A stretch of 64,000 bases of DNA from Trametes villosa (Eukaryota > Basidiomycota > Agaricomycetes > Polyporales > Polyporaceae): positions 186,001 through 250,000 of the forward strand of contig PUDQ02000014.1 of assembly GCA_002964805.2 (NCBI GenBank), in the 5' to 3' direction. Every line of letters begins with the position of its first letter. Position 1 is the first letter of the stretch. Both the position numbers and the translations under genes were made by a program. The notes beneath the pieces are model-generated. The model was given only the letters and a program-made list of their open reading frames with translations. It searched no databases and had not been told where the DNA came from. Shown here piece by piece: positions 33,101 to 44,046 of this stretch.

Positions 33101-34885
33101 CGGAAACGTCTACGGCGAAGACGCGCTTCTGCACAATGAACGGCCCTCGAGGCTGGGATGCGATCGCCATTTTGAACCGCCCTCCGGCTCGCCCGAGTGA
33201 GATTGCAAGCTTCAAGTTGGAGGTCGGCAGGGGAATCGTGTATGCCCGTGAGCAGAGGGATGCGGCCGCGGAGTACCGGGCACGGCGCGGGCTGAAGATA
33301 GCAAGGTTCAGTCCCGCGTAGGGTTTCGGGCGGAGAGAGAACGGGCGGGCGGCGCGCGAACGCGGGCGGGAGCAGTCGCCCTGCCACCGCCCGCGGCGCC
33401 GGCAGGGCTCGCGCACCTCGATCCTGGTCCTGGAGGCCCGGATGCGTGCGCGCTGGGTGGGGATTGTGGCTGACAGAGGGGGTGATTGGCAGCGGGAGCC
33501 GAGCGCAGGGAAACACGAAGGTTGTCACCAGTGCGGGTGAGTGATGCCACCGGGCGTACATAGAGGGCCGCAGGCGCAGAGCAAGCCCGTTACCCGCGCG
33601 CGTTGGGCGTTGTCATCCGGGCGAGCGTAGAGGGGCGGTAGAGGATCGCTGGGGGACGAGGAGAAGCGGGCATAATGAAGAAGGCGAGCCACACTATCAA
33701 GGCTAGCTTCAGTCCGGCGCGGAGATGAGCCTCGTCCATCGAGGGTGGTGGTTTGAAAGGGAAGCGCTAAACGGGAGGGGAAGCACGGAAGTGAGCGCAA
33801 TCATATGTTGTTGCTGCACATGCGCGAGGCACAGGACCCTGTCGGTGTGTCTATATCGTGCACTGTAGCCGCATACGCGCACGGCAGAGACGTAAAGTGA
33901 CACCGACACGGCTGGCGTCTCAAATGCTGTCGGCGCGGCGGTCATGCGCTGCGGGGACTGTGCCCTGTCGGGTTGGGCTCGGGCAGAGGCTCAGACTTGC
34001 AGGATTCGGAGACGTGTGGGCACACGTGTTGCCAAACGGGGGCACATCGTCACAGCGAGCAGCAGCGGCGACGATCTGGGTCACGCATGATCAGAGACGG
34101 AAAAGCAGGGCTCAGTTCGGATGGTGGGGAACCCACCGTGTCCTTTTTTCAGCGGGGGAAGGGGGCAGGAGAGGGAGTGCTGTGGCGGTAATTCCAAGAC
34201 GGCGTCTGTAGAGGCAGGCCGATTCCAATTGACCCATTCAGAACGCGAAGGCGCAGCAGTGCGCGCGAAAGCCGGCATCTGCCCGAGAATGCGAGCAGCT
34301 TGCGGTGCGGCGTCATTCATTCATTCGAGGGGGCTGGTCTGGTTCGCAGCGTCACGCTCATGGAGAGATGCGATTGACCCGGAGGATGGGATATGGGCGG
34401 CGGGAGACCGCAGGTGTCGAGGAGCGAGAGAGGCAATGCAGCGAGCGGCGGTATGCGCACGACGAGGCCCGTATATCCTCTTTAACTCCTCGTGCAGGTT
34501 CCCAGCCTAGCGTGTTTTTGAGGAGCTTCGTACGGAGTGTCGGGCGAGGATGTTCTGTACAGCCAAGGCTGTGTTTGTCTGGAAAACGAGGGAGAACGCG
34601 GGGAGCGCAGCAGACGCGCCTGGGAGCGCGGGCCATCAGCGCGGCCGGGCCCGTCGCGTGGCCGGAGAAACGGTGGGAGGCGGAGGCGGCGTGCGATTGG
34701 CCGGCCGGCGAGACGGGTGTGGCGATTACATAACGGGAGGGCGAAATGCGCAGGATTTTTTGCGGAGAGCGAAACGAAACGGGGAGGCGGGTTCTGGCCC
34801 TTCTGCGCGGAAACTCGCGCCAAGGGAAGGCCATCAGCGACCCCGCTTCCTCTTCGAGCTCTCGCTTCAAATACCTCCAGCACAG

Positions 34886-37800
34886 ATGTCCCTTCCCGCT
34901 GATCCTCCCCCGCCCCGCCGTCCTCTCCCAACCTCGCCCCGGCCCCGACGCGTCGCCCTATTCACTCCGCCTCGCCCGACGCTGACGCCGACACCGACAC
35001 CAGCCCGCTCCCCGACATCGCGTACGTAAGAACGCACGCGCCATCACCCTCGCTTGGTTGCCGGACACGCGCCCGCCGTGTGCACTAGACGCGTCTATCC
35101 CCCGTCCAGCTCACCACACACGACCTCACTCCTGCCAGCATGCAGCCTCACCTCGAGACACGCAGCATCGCCGCGTCACAGCGCGAGTTGGACGCGAAGC
35201 TCGAGCTCCTCCAGCAACTCGGCTACGACTCCGACAACCGCTTTTACAGCGACGAGCACGACCACGTCGCGCCTCTCTCGGAGAAGTCTGCTTACCTCGA
35301 CCATGACACGGACCGCTGGATTCAGACCGAGTACAGCTGGGCCCTCGAGGAGGCCGCCGACGCGGTCATGGGCATCCCGGACCTCTTCGACGGTAAGTCC
35401 TATCATTGCTTCTCCCGCCAGGGTCGCTGATTGACTGCGGTCACAGTTGAGGAGGAAGACGAAGAAGCGTGTCTGCCATGCGTGTACGACCCAACGTTCT
35501 TCACCTCGCGGCAGTCGGCGCCGTCGACTCCCCGAACGCGCTCCCAGAGCCTCACGCAGCCTGCGCGCAGTGACTATGACAAGGTAAGCATGCAGTTTAG
35601 ACTTTCGATCGTCTGTCTTGCCTCCCTTCCCGTGCATCCTCGGATGCGTCAGCGGCTGCCCAGATGCCATTTTGTCTTCATGCGTCCGTGACTGGCTGCT
35701 CGCCCTGGTCTCATCGTTTGCACGGTTGGACTGCACGGACGCCGACGGTTGCGGCCATATTTTCTGATGCGCGCAAAGTTTTGACTTTTGGACGCCGCCG
35801 ACGTCCTCCTGCGTCGTTCGCGCGTGGTTGCGGGGGAAAAGCCGGGGCTCAGGGTTTTTGCGATCACCGTCTCCCCAGGGTTGGTTCCCGGCGGATGCCG
35901 AGATGGCGGGCTCCGTCCCGATTTGGGATAGTCGCGAAAGAAAGATGCGGGTGCGGTCTGGCGCAGCCCGGCTGGCTGGAAGACGGAGATGGGAGTCGAC
36001 GCGACGCGCCCCATGCCGTCCTCGTCCGCGCAAACCGTGCGACGGCGGGTCTGGAGCACGAGCTCTTGCAGCGACCGTCGGCTTCTTTCTCGCTGTAGCC
36101 TCTCATCAGCTCGCTTCGCTGTCCGTAGAATCAGTCCAATGTGATGGGTGTGCTCACCTGACTTATCCAGCCTCTGCCTGTCCCACCACTGCGATTGCGT
36201 CCACGGCCGAGTCTGCCTCTGGTACCTCCTCCAACCCCGGCGAAGTCTCAGTTCACGACGCCTACGTCGCCCAGCCCACCCCTGTCATCTCGGAGTCTAC
36301 TCTCTGAGAGGAAGCAGACGCCTCCGCCCTCACCGCGCCTATCTTCGCGGCTCTCGAGTTCGCCGAAGCCTCGCCCATTCCCTCGCACACATGCACCCTC
36401 TGCCTCATCTTCGCAACCCGTCAGGCCTAGCACCCAGCGGCACGCGACCTACCCCTCCATCTCATCCACGATGTCGATGCTGGAGGAACGCGAGACGGAC
36501 TCGGAGAAGCGGTCAGCAGTATATGTCGCAGACGAAGAGACTGCTGCCCAGTCATCTCCCAGGCTCGCAGGACGCGGCCGAAGCAGCAGCGCGGCTGTTC
36601 CTCGGACCACTGGGGACCTCAGCGGTCCGCACACGATCAGCTCCAGCCCGCGGCGCAAACCGCGCCCGACGCTCCCAACGCTCACGACGTCCCACTCCAC
36701 GCCCCAGTTGCGCAACCTAGCCGAGCTCGCGACGATGCCGTCACCCGCGCTGGCGCCCGCGCCCACGCTGCTCCCCTCGCTGATGGGCGACGCGACGGCG
36801 TCGCCCGATTCGGAAGTGGTCTCCCCGGGCGAGGCGATCACGTTCGACAGCCCTGCAGAGGAGCGCGCGCTGGCGTCCCGCTGGTCGCTCGACTCCGTCG
36901 CGTCCCGCCCGCGCATCAGCCAGGCCCCGCCGGCTGTTGATGTGGGGCCGGGGCCGTCATCATCGCCGGCTAGCAAGGCGAAGAAGCGAGACCGCCTCCT
37001 GAGCTTCATATCACCCCGGGCGCGCGCGGGCTCGGTCGGAAAGCCCTCGCCCCCGCCGAATACGCCCCGCGGCTCCTCTGACGTGCTCGACATCCGCCGC
37101 AGCGACTCGCGCGAAGCCATGCTCTCCTCCTCCCGGCCCTCGTTCTCGATGTCCGTCCAGGCGCCCCGCGCCCTGGGCTCTTCGGTCTCGTCATCGAGCT
37201 CGTCATCTGGCTCGACCGCGTCGACGCTCGCGACCCCGATCGACTCTGCTTCGCATTCCCCGCTGCCCGAGGTCGACCCCTTCGGCTCCAGCGCGCCTTC
37301 GTGCATGTTCGAGGACGAGCCCGTGTTCGCTGCGAACCCGTTCCTCACCCCCGACTCGCCCGACCTCACGCCGCAGACACACACGCCGCCGTCGCCGCCG
37401 CGCGTCTCGCTCACGCTCCAAATCCCCTCCCGCCCCACCACCCCGAACTCGCCTCCGCCACAGCCAACGCTGCCGCTCCCCTCGCCCAGCACGCCCTCAC
37501 CGTCGTTCCTCGTGCCCACCCCACGCTCGCAGAGCTTCTTTGCGAGCCTCACGGGCCGCCCGCGCCGGCGCAGAAAGAAGCTCGTGATCAGCGGCGCGCC
37601 TCTCGAGCGTGCGCAGAGTCGTGCGTCGTCTGCGGCATCGAGGCCGCCGCTGTGCGACGACGAGGAGCGGCGCGCGGCGGAGCAACAGAGACGCGTGGAG
37701 AACGTGATCAGGTGGTGCGAGAGCTTCGGGCCGACGAGGAAGATCGAACGGAAGGAGGACGGGAGCTTGCATGTTTATTGGAAGGACTGGGAAGTCGCGG

Positions 37801-37936
37801 ATACGGTGAGTCGAGCGTCGGGTTTGGCGAGCTTGGGCGTGGTGCTGACTGCGGAGTGTAGGTGTGCCGCATCCAGGCGCAAGTGGTCATCAAAGACGTC
37901 GGCCGGGTCAACCTGGCATGGTCGTACATCTCATAA
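34886..37936 (+). CDS. Uncharacterised Ser/Pro-rich protein with conserved C-terminal module (746 aa)
   Basis: Exons: 34886-35025, 35139-35392, 35447-35583, 36171-37805, 37862-37936. ATG 34886 opens a Pro-rich start (MSLPADPPPPRRPLP); donor GTAAGA at 35026 joins it in frame to MQPHLETRSI. Translation could instead begin at ATG 35140 (699 aa) with the first exon as leader. Residues 48-175 look folded: REL-DAKLELLQQLGYDSDNRF, DRWIQTEYSWALEEAADAVM, EEDEEACLPCVYDPTFF. A long Ser/Pro/Thr-rich disordered part follows (KKRDRLLSFISPRAR inside). The C-terminal 70 residues are charged and well composed: RRVENVIRWCESFGPTRKIE, EDGSLHVYWKDWEVADT, then after a 56-nt intron VCRIQAQVVIKDVGRVNLAW and SYIS-stop. 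No named family is recognised. Intron 3 (35584-36170) is 587 nt, about ten times the usual size here. Coding frame and junction phases are consistent throughout. Confidence 0.82.
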
Positions 37937-40900
37937 GCTTTCCTCGAACCCCCCTCCGCATACTCCGCCAGGATCGCCACTACCCCATTGCATGCTCGGC
38001 GACACCCCATAGTCTTCTCCGCACTGCGGCGCGCCCCCATCTCGCTCACACACTCGTTGCATTTCCCTGTCATCGCATTGCTTCCCTTCACACTCGTTGC
38101 ATCATCATCGTCGGATATACCTCACTCATTACTGCTGTAGTCATCACGCTCATTATCGTTTTCTCTCCTCTCTCGCGCCGCACTGTTGGATACCTCTATG
38201 CATACATCGCCCGGCTTTCACCCACCCGTGCCGCCCGCACACTCATCGCCCCTTGCCCCTTCCATTCTCATTGCTGTATGCTCCCCGGGTTCTCAGGGCT
38301 TCGCTCACATACTTGCATCGTCTCTCTGGTTCGCGCTCCGTTGTACCTGCTGTCTGTCTCGCTACGCATAGCCGTTTCCTCCCTCTTCCCGCTCCCCGCT
38401 TCTCGTGTCCATTTCTCCCCTGCACACTCGTCCGTCCTGCTGTCGCGTCCCCCATCTGCTTCTGCCATCAGCACACCATAGCATCATCGAACACTGTCCA
38501 CGCCCCTGGCGCGGCGCGTACAAAACGGAGGGTGTGGTCGGGGCACCACAAAGTACTGTAGCATTTGTCTTGTATATACTGTAGTCTAATCATAGATGCG
38601 TCCCTTGCGATACTCTTTCCTTGCCCAAGTCTGATAGCTCAACCTCAACCTCAAGGATCGCGCTCGGCGATCCCACGAGATCGACGACGTAGGCTTGTGA
38701 GTACGTCGTTTGTGCGTGTACGTTGCTGCGATGCACTCATACATCTCATGGTTGCAGAGGGAACATGCATATGCTCGCGAGTCGCTCTACGCCGAGTCGC
38801 CCGGTGACTTTAGCACGCGTCCCCCTCTTCGACACGCCTTCCAGGTTCGAATTCTTGCGCACCTCGATCCCGTCGCGACTCGGATAGCGCGCGGCCCCGG
38901 TCGCTTCCTCTGCGCGGCGTATCCAACGTACGCTCACATACACTCAGCAGAACGGGAGCGCAGGACGTAACGGTGCAGTAATGCGGCGGATCTGGAAGAT
39001 GCGGCGCTGCCCCAAGTGAGATCGCGCGGCTTCTTTGCACGTCGCGGGTGCACGGGCGGGTCACCATCAGCGCGCAGATCAGTGCTCGCAGCTCGCTCGG
39101 GAGTTTGTGTGTCGTCGTGTGGGATCGCGCGCCACTGCGTACGGCAGGTCTCGTACGCAGACTTGGCCTCTCGGATGGCGCCGACTCGAAGGAGGCCTTG
39201 GCTGCCCAGGATGAGTGGCGGGTTCGCGATTCTTCGTCTTCGCCGCACTAGGGACAGCACGCGTACGAGGCGTGTGCGACGGTGCATTGTATGGGCGGCC
39301 GCGCGCACCGGCGCCTTCCGCTCACACGCCGCGATTCGGCGGTGGGAGCGTCGATGCGCCGTGGGACGCGCCGCGCGGGGGCCTGCAGGCCTTCTGCGCT
39401 GAGGCCGAGCTGGGGCGCGAGCGGGCTGTGAGCGGGCGGGCGGCCCCGGAGCTAGAAGACGAGACGTCGCACCTCCTCGTCTTTGGGGCGGTCGGAGGAG
39501 GCAATACGGGTGCGTGTGCGGAGATCCCCCTATTCCCGAGTATCTTTTTAGCTCGCTGTATTCACAGGGCCGAGGGCGGTGGTGGGTGGGGCGGCAGCTG
39601 CTTCGAGTTAGGCGTCGAGAGGACGTGCAGTAAGCTCCTTCGTGGATGCAGAAACCTCGGCCGCGCCAGCGTGGCCCCGGGGAAGATACGTGGAAGACGC
39701 CACCGCGCATGGTCCCGAGGCTGAGGTTACTCGACAACCCGCGCGCGCCCCGTAGTGTGATCGCCGGCCATGCGCGGGGGGACCTAGTGGAAAGCCTACG
39801 CGACACGCCGGTCCTCTTCGAGCACGTTGTGGAAGGCGCGCCCGATGTGTCGAGGGCCCTCCGTGCGCCCGGGTCGCTCTCACGCAGCGTTCGCGGGCGG
39901 GATTATGCGGTGGAAGAGAATTGGCTGAATTTTGGGAGCGTGGAGTGCCCTCGAGACGGAGAAGGATCCTCAGTTTGAATGCCGAAGCTGGGCTGTACAT
40001 CGAGGTGAGTGCGTCCTTCTGCATTCAGCCAGACGATTACCCTTTCTGCGTGGGATGCACACCGTCTTGGACAGATACCGAGTCCAGTAGCGCGGAAAGT
40101 GCGCCGTGTTGCGTGGCCATGTGAGTAGAGGTGAGTACCCCGGGCCAGGTTGTGGAGGATCTGCGGAACATCTGAAAATCTCCTTTCAGTACTGCTGCAA
40201 CCTGCGGAACCTTCGCGCTCAGCACAGGCCCATTCAAGGCGCACCGGGCTACACGTCGTATGTGTCTGCTCTACCTCATGCGGGTATAGGGGCTATGATA
40301 CGCAGTTCGTCAATACGCAACGTCCTGGACCATGGCGCTGCTTACCACCTCGCTACACCAGCGCCTTGCTATCCCCTCAGAACCGGTCGGAGCCCATAGC
40401 AACGGATTGCCAAGTACGGCGGCCTGTGCGAGAAAACTGACCTGCTGAATTTCACCCCTTCTCTCGATCTGATAATACAGTGACATTCATCCGGATTTCT
40501 TGCTGCCGTAGAGTCACTGGACCGTCTCCAGCCTTCGACGAACATGGAAGTGAGCTTGTGTCTTTACGCTTCTGGATAGAGAGGAGCGCACGCGATGATC
40601 AAATGCGTGCTTCTGGATGGTCGATGGGGAAGGTACCTCCGCCCACTGGCAGGCGATTTTGCTCCCACTCCCATAGGAAGCGGCGGCCCGGAACCGGCAC
40701 TTGGGAGAGGCCGCCGTTAAAGATCCCGACATGTCTTGCGGGTACGGGTCTATGCGGGACAGGTCCTAGGTGACTCTCAACTTGGCACTGTGCGATGGTA
40801 GGTCGCGGACGAGGCGAAGTCGGTTGTCATGAATCTAAGGGTGGAGCGCTACCGCGAGTCAGGGCTGGAGCGCTGTACACAAGAATGAGTAACCGACCTA

Positions 40901-41384
40901 CTCGGGGCTCTAGCTGTGGCTTGCGCGAGTCAACCTTTGGCGTGTGGAAGGGCAAAATGAGTGGGCTAGTAATTTCTCTTGAATTGCGGTGTCGGCTCCC
41001 TCGATTACCATCACTGCACGGTCACAATGATCTTGGCCGGACTCCTAGACGATTTCATTGAGCAAGTGCAGCGTGCAATCGCCAGGTTCACGCACCTCGT
41101 AGCATCCTCCCAGTACCACTCTATCACTGCGTGAATATGCCTCTAGGCCTTTCAAGGATCCTCGGTAAAGTTGAATGTTCGAATACAACGGTCCAGCATC
41201 GTTCTGGGGTTTTTAGGGAGGAGGAAGGCTGTTGAAAACAGAGACCGCCGGATCCGCTCGCAGATGAACAGCCACAAGACAAAGCGATAGGAGATATAGG
41301 GTGGAAACAAGAGCTAAAGATTCGTTGAGTCTCCGGCGGACTGCACGGCCCAGAAGGATGAAGAGCAAAGGTGCGATTCGAGGG
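37937..41384. other. Gene-poor interval with possible gene debris
   Basis: 37937-38560 is C/T-rich and contains a 14-nt direct repeat (CACACTCGTTGCAT at about 38048 and 38089). Coding-like pieces appear at 39380-39510 (LGRERAVSGRAAPELEDETS) and 39640-39720 (RYVEDATAHGPEAEVTRQPA), but stops and frame changes separate them, so at most a decayed gene is present. 40000-41384 shows nothing. Confidence 0.4.
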
Positions 41385-41472
41385 TATATGGGTATATGTA
41401 CATGGGTGCTGGACCCTGGTAGATGGATGGATGGGTCCCGGCCAGAGCAAGAGCATGAAGTCGTCGACAGCT

Positions 41473-43094
41473 TTACTTGAGCGTCGCAAAGCCGACAGTG
41501 TTTTGGTCGAACGAGAATACGCTGTAGACGTTCTTCATGAAGCTAGAGAATCATCCCAGGTCAGGACTCGCGTTACCAACAAGCGCAATAGACACGGTAA
41601 ATCTCACCTATCGCCGAGCAACCAGGTGTTCGTGCCAAGGCCAAGGTCGAGGCCCGCAATCGCGCCGATGCACATCGACCCGTCCCCACCAGTCTTCCCA
41701 AAGTTGAAGTTCTCCTTGCTGATCGTCCACTGCTTCCCGCCCCAGCTGAACGCGACGTTCGACGGGATCGCCCTGCACGGGACGGAGTAGAAGCCGTTGT
41801 CCGCGTCGAACACCTGGGAGCCAGGGATGGCATTGTAGAACGCGGCGACCTGTTTTGGGGGACCGTAGATGATGGTCGTCCCCGAGTCGATGATGGTCTG
41901 GAAGTTCGACTGCACGGCCTGTTCGCAGACACGAGTGAGCGGGTGTCCGAGGGAGAGGAAAGAGGGGGAGGGGGGCGTACCTTGGAGCCGAGGGACAGCT
42001 TCGCGTTGGCGATCTGCCAGAAGCCAGAGCCGGTGACGGCGTGCGTCTCGATCGCGCCGCTGTACTGCGACGAGTCGGTGCCACCGAGGAACAGCTCCGA
42101 GCCGGTCTTCGCCAGCTTGAACCCGAACACGCCGTTCTTCACCGCGCCCTGCGTCTTCGCAGTGTTCAAGAACGGACTCTGCACCATCGCTGTCAGCCGA
42201 AGGCCTCCTCACGAAAGTGCTCAGGAGAGAGACGTACCTGGCGGAGGTTCGAGAGAGAGGGGAACGCAAGCCCGAGGATCCCATCCATCTTCTCCCCGCC
42301 GAACATCTCCGAGAGCGTGTTCACGGGCGAGAAGTACTGGTTTTGGACCGTCACACCAGCGACGGAGACGGTGTCGGTGTAGACGGGCCCGGAGACCTTG
42401 GAGTGGTCGCCGTACTGGATGGAGAACGAGCCGCCCTTGCGGGCGTCGGTGGACGACTTGGACGGGTCGTACTTGTCCTTGTTCGCGCAGTTGACGGTGC
42501 AGTTGACGGAGGGGATCCAGAGATCGGAGGATCCAGCTATGGAAAATCATTAGCGAGAGCTTCAATGAGACGCGCAGGGGGTGCTCACTGTCAAAATCGA
42601 TGTAGAACTTCTGGCCGGACGTGCCGACTTGGATGTTGCCCGCCCAGTACTGGTCGTTGCCTTCATCGGTGAGGGCCTCGGCCTGGCGCTTCCCCTCCCA
42701 GCCGGCGTAAGACATTTGGGAGTAGTTGGCGACGGGCATGATGTGGGCGCCCTGTATGAAGATGAGCATGATGGAAATCAGACACGGAAGGGAGTACGCA
42801 CCTCGTTGAAGTTGTGGCGGCCACCAGAGTTGCGCTCGAGGTTCATTAGGTTGTTACGATGTTTGCTGCAAAGCGGCGATGTCAGCAAGAATGAACAAGT
42901 GGATGATGAGAGTGTACGCACTTGCGGTCACGAGCAACCTGCTTGATGGCGCGGTTATGGTCGAACCACCCAGAGTCGGTGGTGAAGCCGTTGCGCTTCT
43001 CGAACGGGACACGAGTGCCCATTCCTTCCACGACAGGGGAGGCGGTCGCCGACAGGACAAGAGCGAGGGTGATGAGGCTGGACTGAACCAACAT
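41473..43094 (-). CDS. Secreted pepsin-like aspartic protease, copy 2 (family A1)
   Basis: Exons 43094-42922, 42865-42802, 42751-42589, 42536-42238, 42178-41981, 41918-41608 and 41542-41473 have exactly the same lengths as those of copy 1 and also give 425 residues. Signal peptide MLVQSSLITLALVLSATAS, catalytic DTGSSDLW and DSGTT are intact. I count about 14 differences from copy 1, among them IQVGTSGQ for IQIGTPGQ just before the first catalytic Asp, SPFLNT for SPFFNT, YNAIPG for YQAIPG and GSMCIGAIAGLD for GSTCIGAIAGQD. The P-to-S change falls in a strand that is usually G-T-P in the family and may be slightly destabilising. Both copies look functional. Introns differ more than exons, especially intron 3. 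Confidence 0.95.
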
Positions 43095-43161
43095 GGTGTG
43101 ATGAGGTAGATGCAGAGGATGAGACCACTTGGTGATGGACTCTCGAGGCCAAAACACCCTT

Positions 43162-43171
43162 GGTTATATAC
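43162..43171 (-). promoter_or_regulatory. TATA box of protease copy 2 (GTATATAACC)
   Basis: Positional counterpart of the element at 25084-25093. It is a longer TATA match than in copy 1 (TATATAA), so basal strength might differ. Confidence 0.6.
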
Positions 43172-44046
43172 ACAAAATCCCACATCCGCGCCAGCTGGCC
43201 TCGGCGATGGGACTTACGACTGGAAGACGTAGAAGCGGATACGCATGAAGGCTCAGACGCGGCACCCTGCTACCAGTGCGCTCCGCCAGATGGCCGAGCG
43301 GGCTAGTTGCTACGGGTGCGCAGGACATCCGATATTGGAACTGCAGAGCCACTCCTCATTGGCTGTGAGGCATTCGGATACGGTCTGTACAGCGAGGATT
43401 AGCGGTAGAAAGACGGCCAAATTCTAATCCGCGTACCGCACATATCCGACAACCGCGGTATTTTGAAAACGACTGCTCCCTGTTCGAGAGGAACGCCGAT
43501 GTGGACGTTCTGAGCACGCCCGCACGGGATTGGAGACGACGATAGTCTTCCGCTGGATCCTGGACGGATCTACTAGTACTTGGAAAGCACGGCTAGAGGA
43601 ATGGGTCTCCGTATGATCCGCAAAGTCCTTTCCATGCGCTCCGACGCCAGTCAGCGGGACACAATCAAGATACTGAAGATACTGAAGGAGTAACAACTCG
43701 GACGTCAACGTCAAGAAGAAAGAGGCGGAAGCATCGGCGCTTACTACCATTCCGGCCAAGTTTCAACAAGCGCCTGTGCGGCATGTTGAACTTGCCTCCG
43801 CCCGCCACAAGGCCTGATAGTACTATTCAGCCCTCCAGGAACTTATCAGTACCAAGATTGTTGAGAAGCCTGCGATGTTAGGGTGAAACGTCAACCACAA
43901 TACCAAGCCTGTGTAACAGTTCCCCATGCCTAGTCGAAGCAGCGCATCATCTTCAGTCAATGGCAGGCTTCAGCGTAACCCCGAATACATAAGGTAAGTG
44001 AAAGCATTCCCGTGCCGCCTAGCGCCAACTACTGAAAGTCTCTCAC

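Larger units (their letters stand above)
26871..34885. other. 8-kb gene-poor interval, very GC-rich from about 28700
   Basis: Long frames are open on both strands throughout, as expected at this GC content, but none shows domain-like composition or consistent splice sites. One weak candidate is listed at 29136-30154. Fragments such as VSMTCFKAFPDKWLAPSSEE near 27760 and MVTTISIFALCALMMFLF at 28039 (a membrane-anchor-like start soon losing coherence) may be gene debris. From about 34740 the sequence becomes the promoter of the gene at 34886. Confidence 0.45.
41385..43812 (-). repeat. Inverted duplication, right arm
   Basis: Reverse-complement partner of 24330-26870. Upstream homology can be followed to the GGCGGGCGGAGG string at about 43800. 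Beyond that, similarity stops. Indels in the promoter half account for the shorter length. Confidence 0.88.

Noticed and set aside
36449..37552. Minus-strand ORF of 367 aa
   Set aside because: Antisense of exon 4 of the 34886-37936 gene.
26871..41384. Terminal inverted repeats or transposase that could explain the protease duplication as a mobile element
   Set aside because: No transposase-like protein, target-site duplication or short terminal repeat could be seen at the arm borders.
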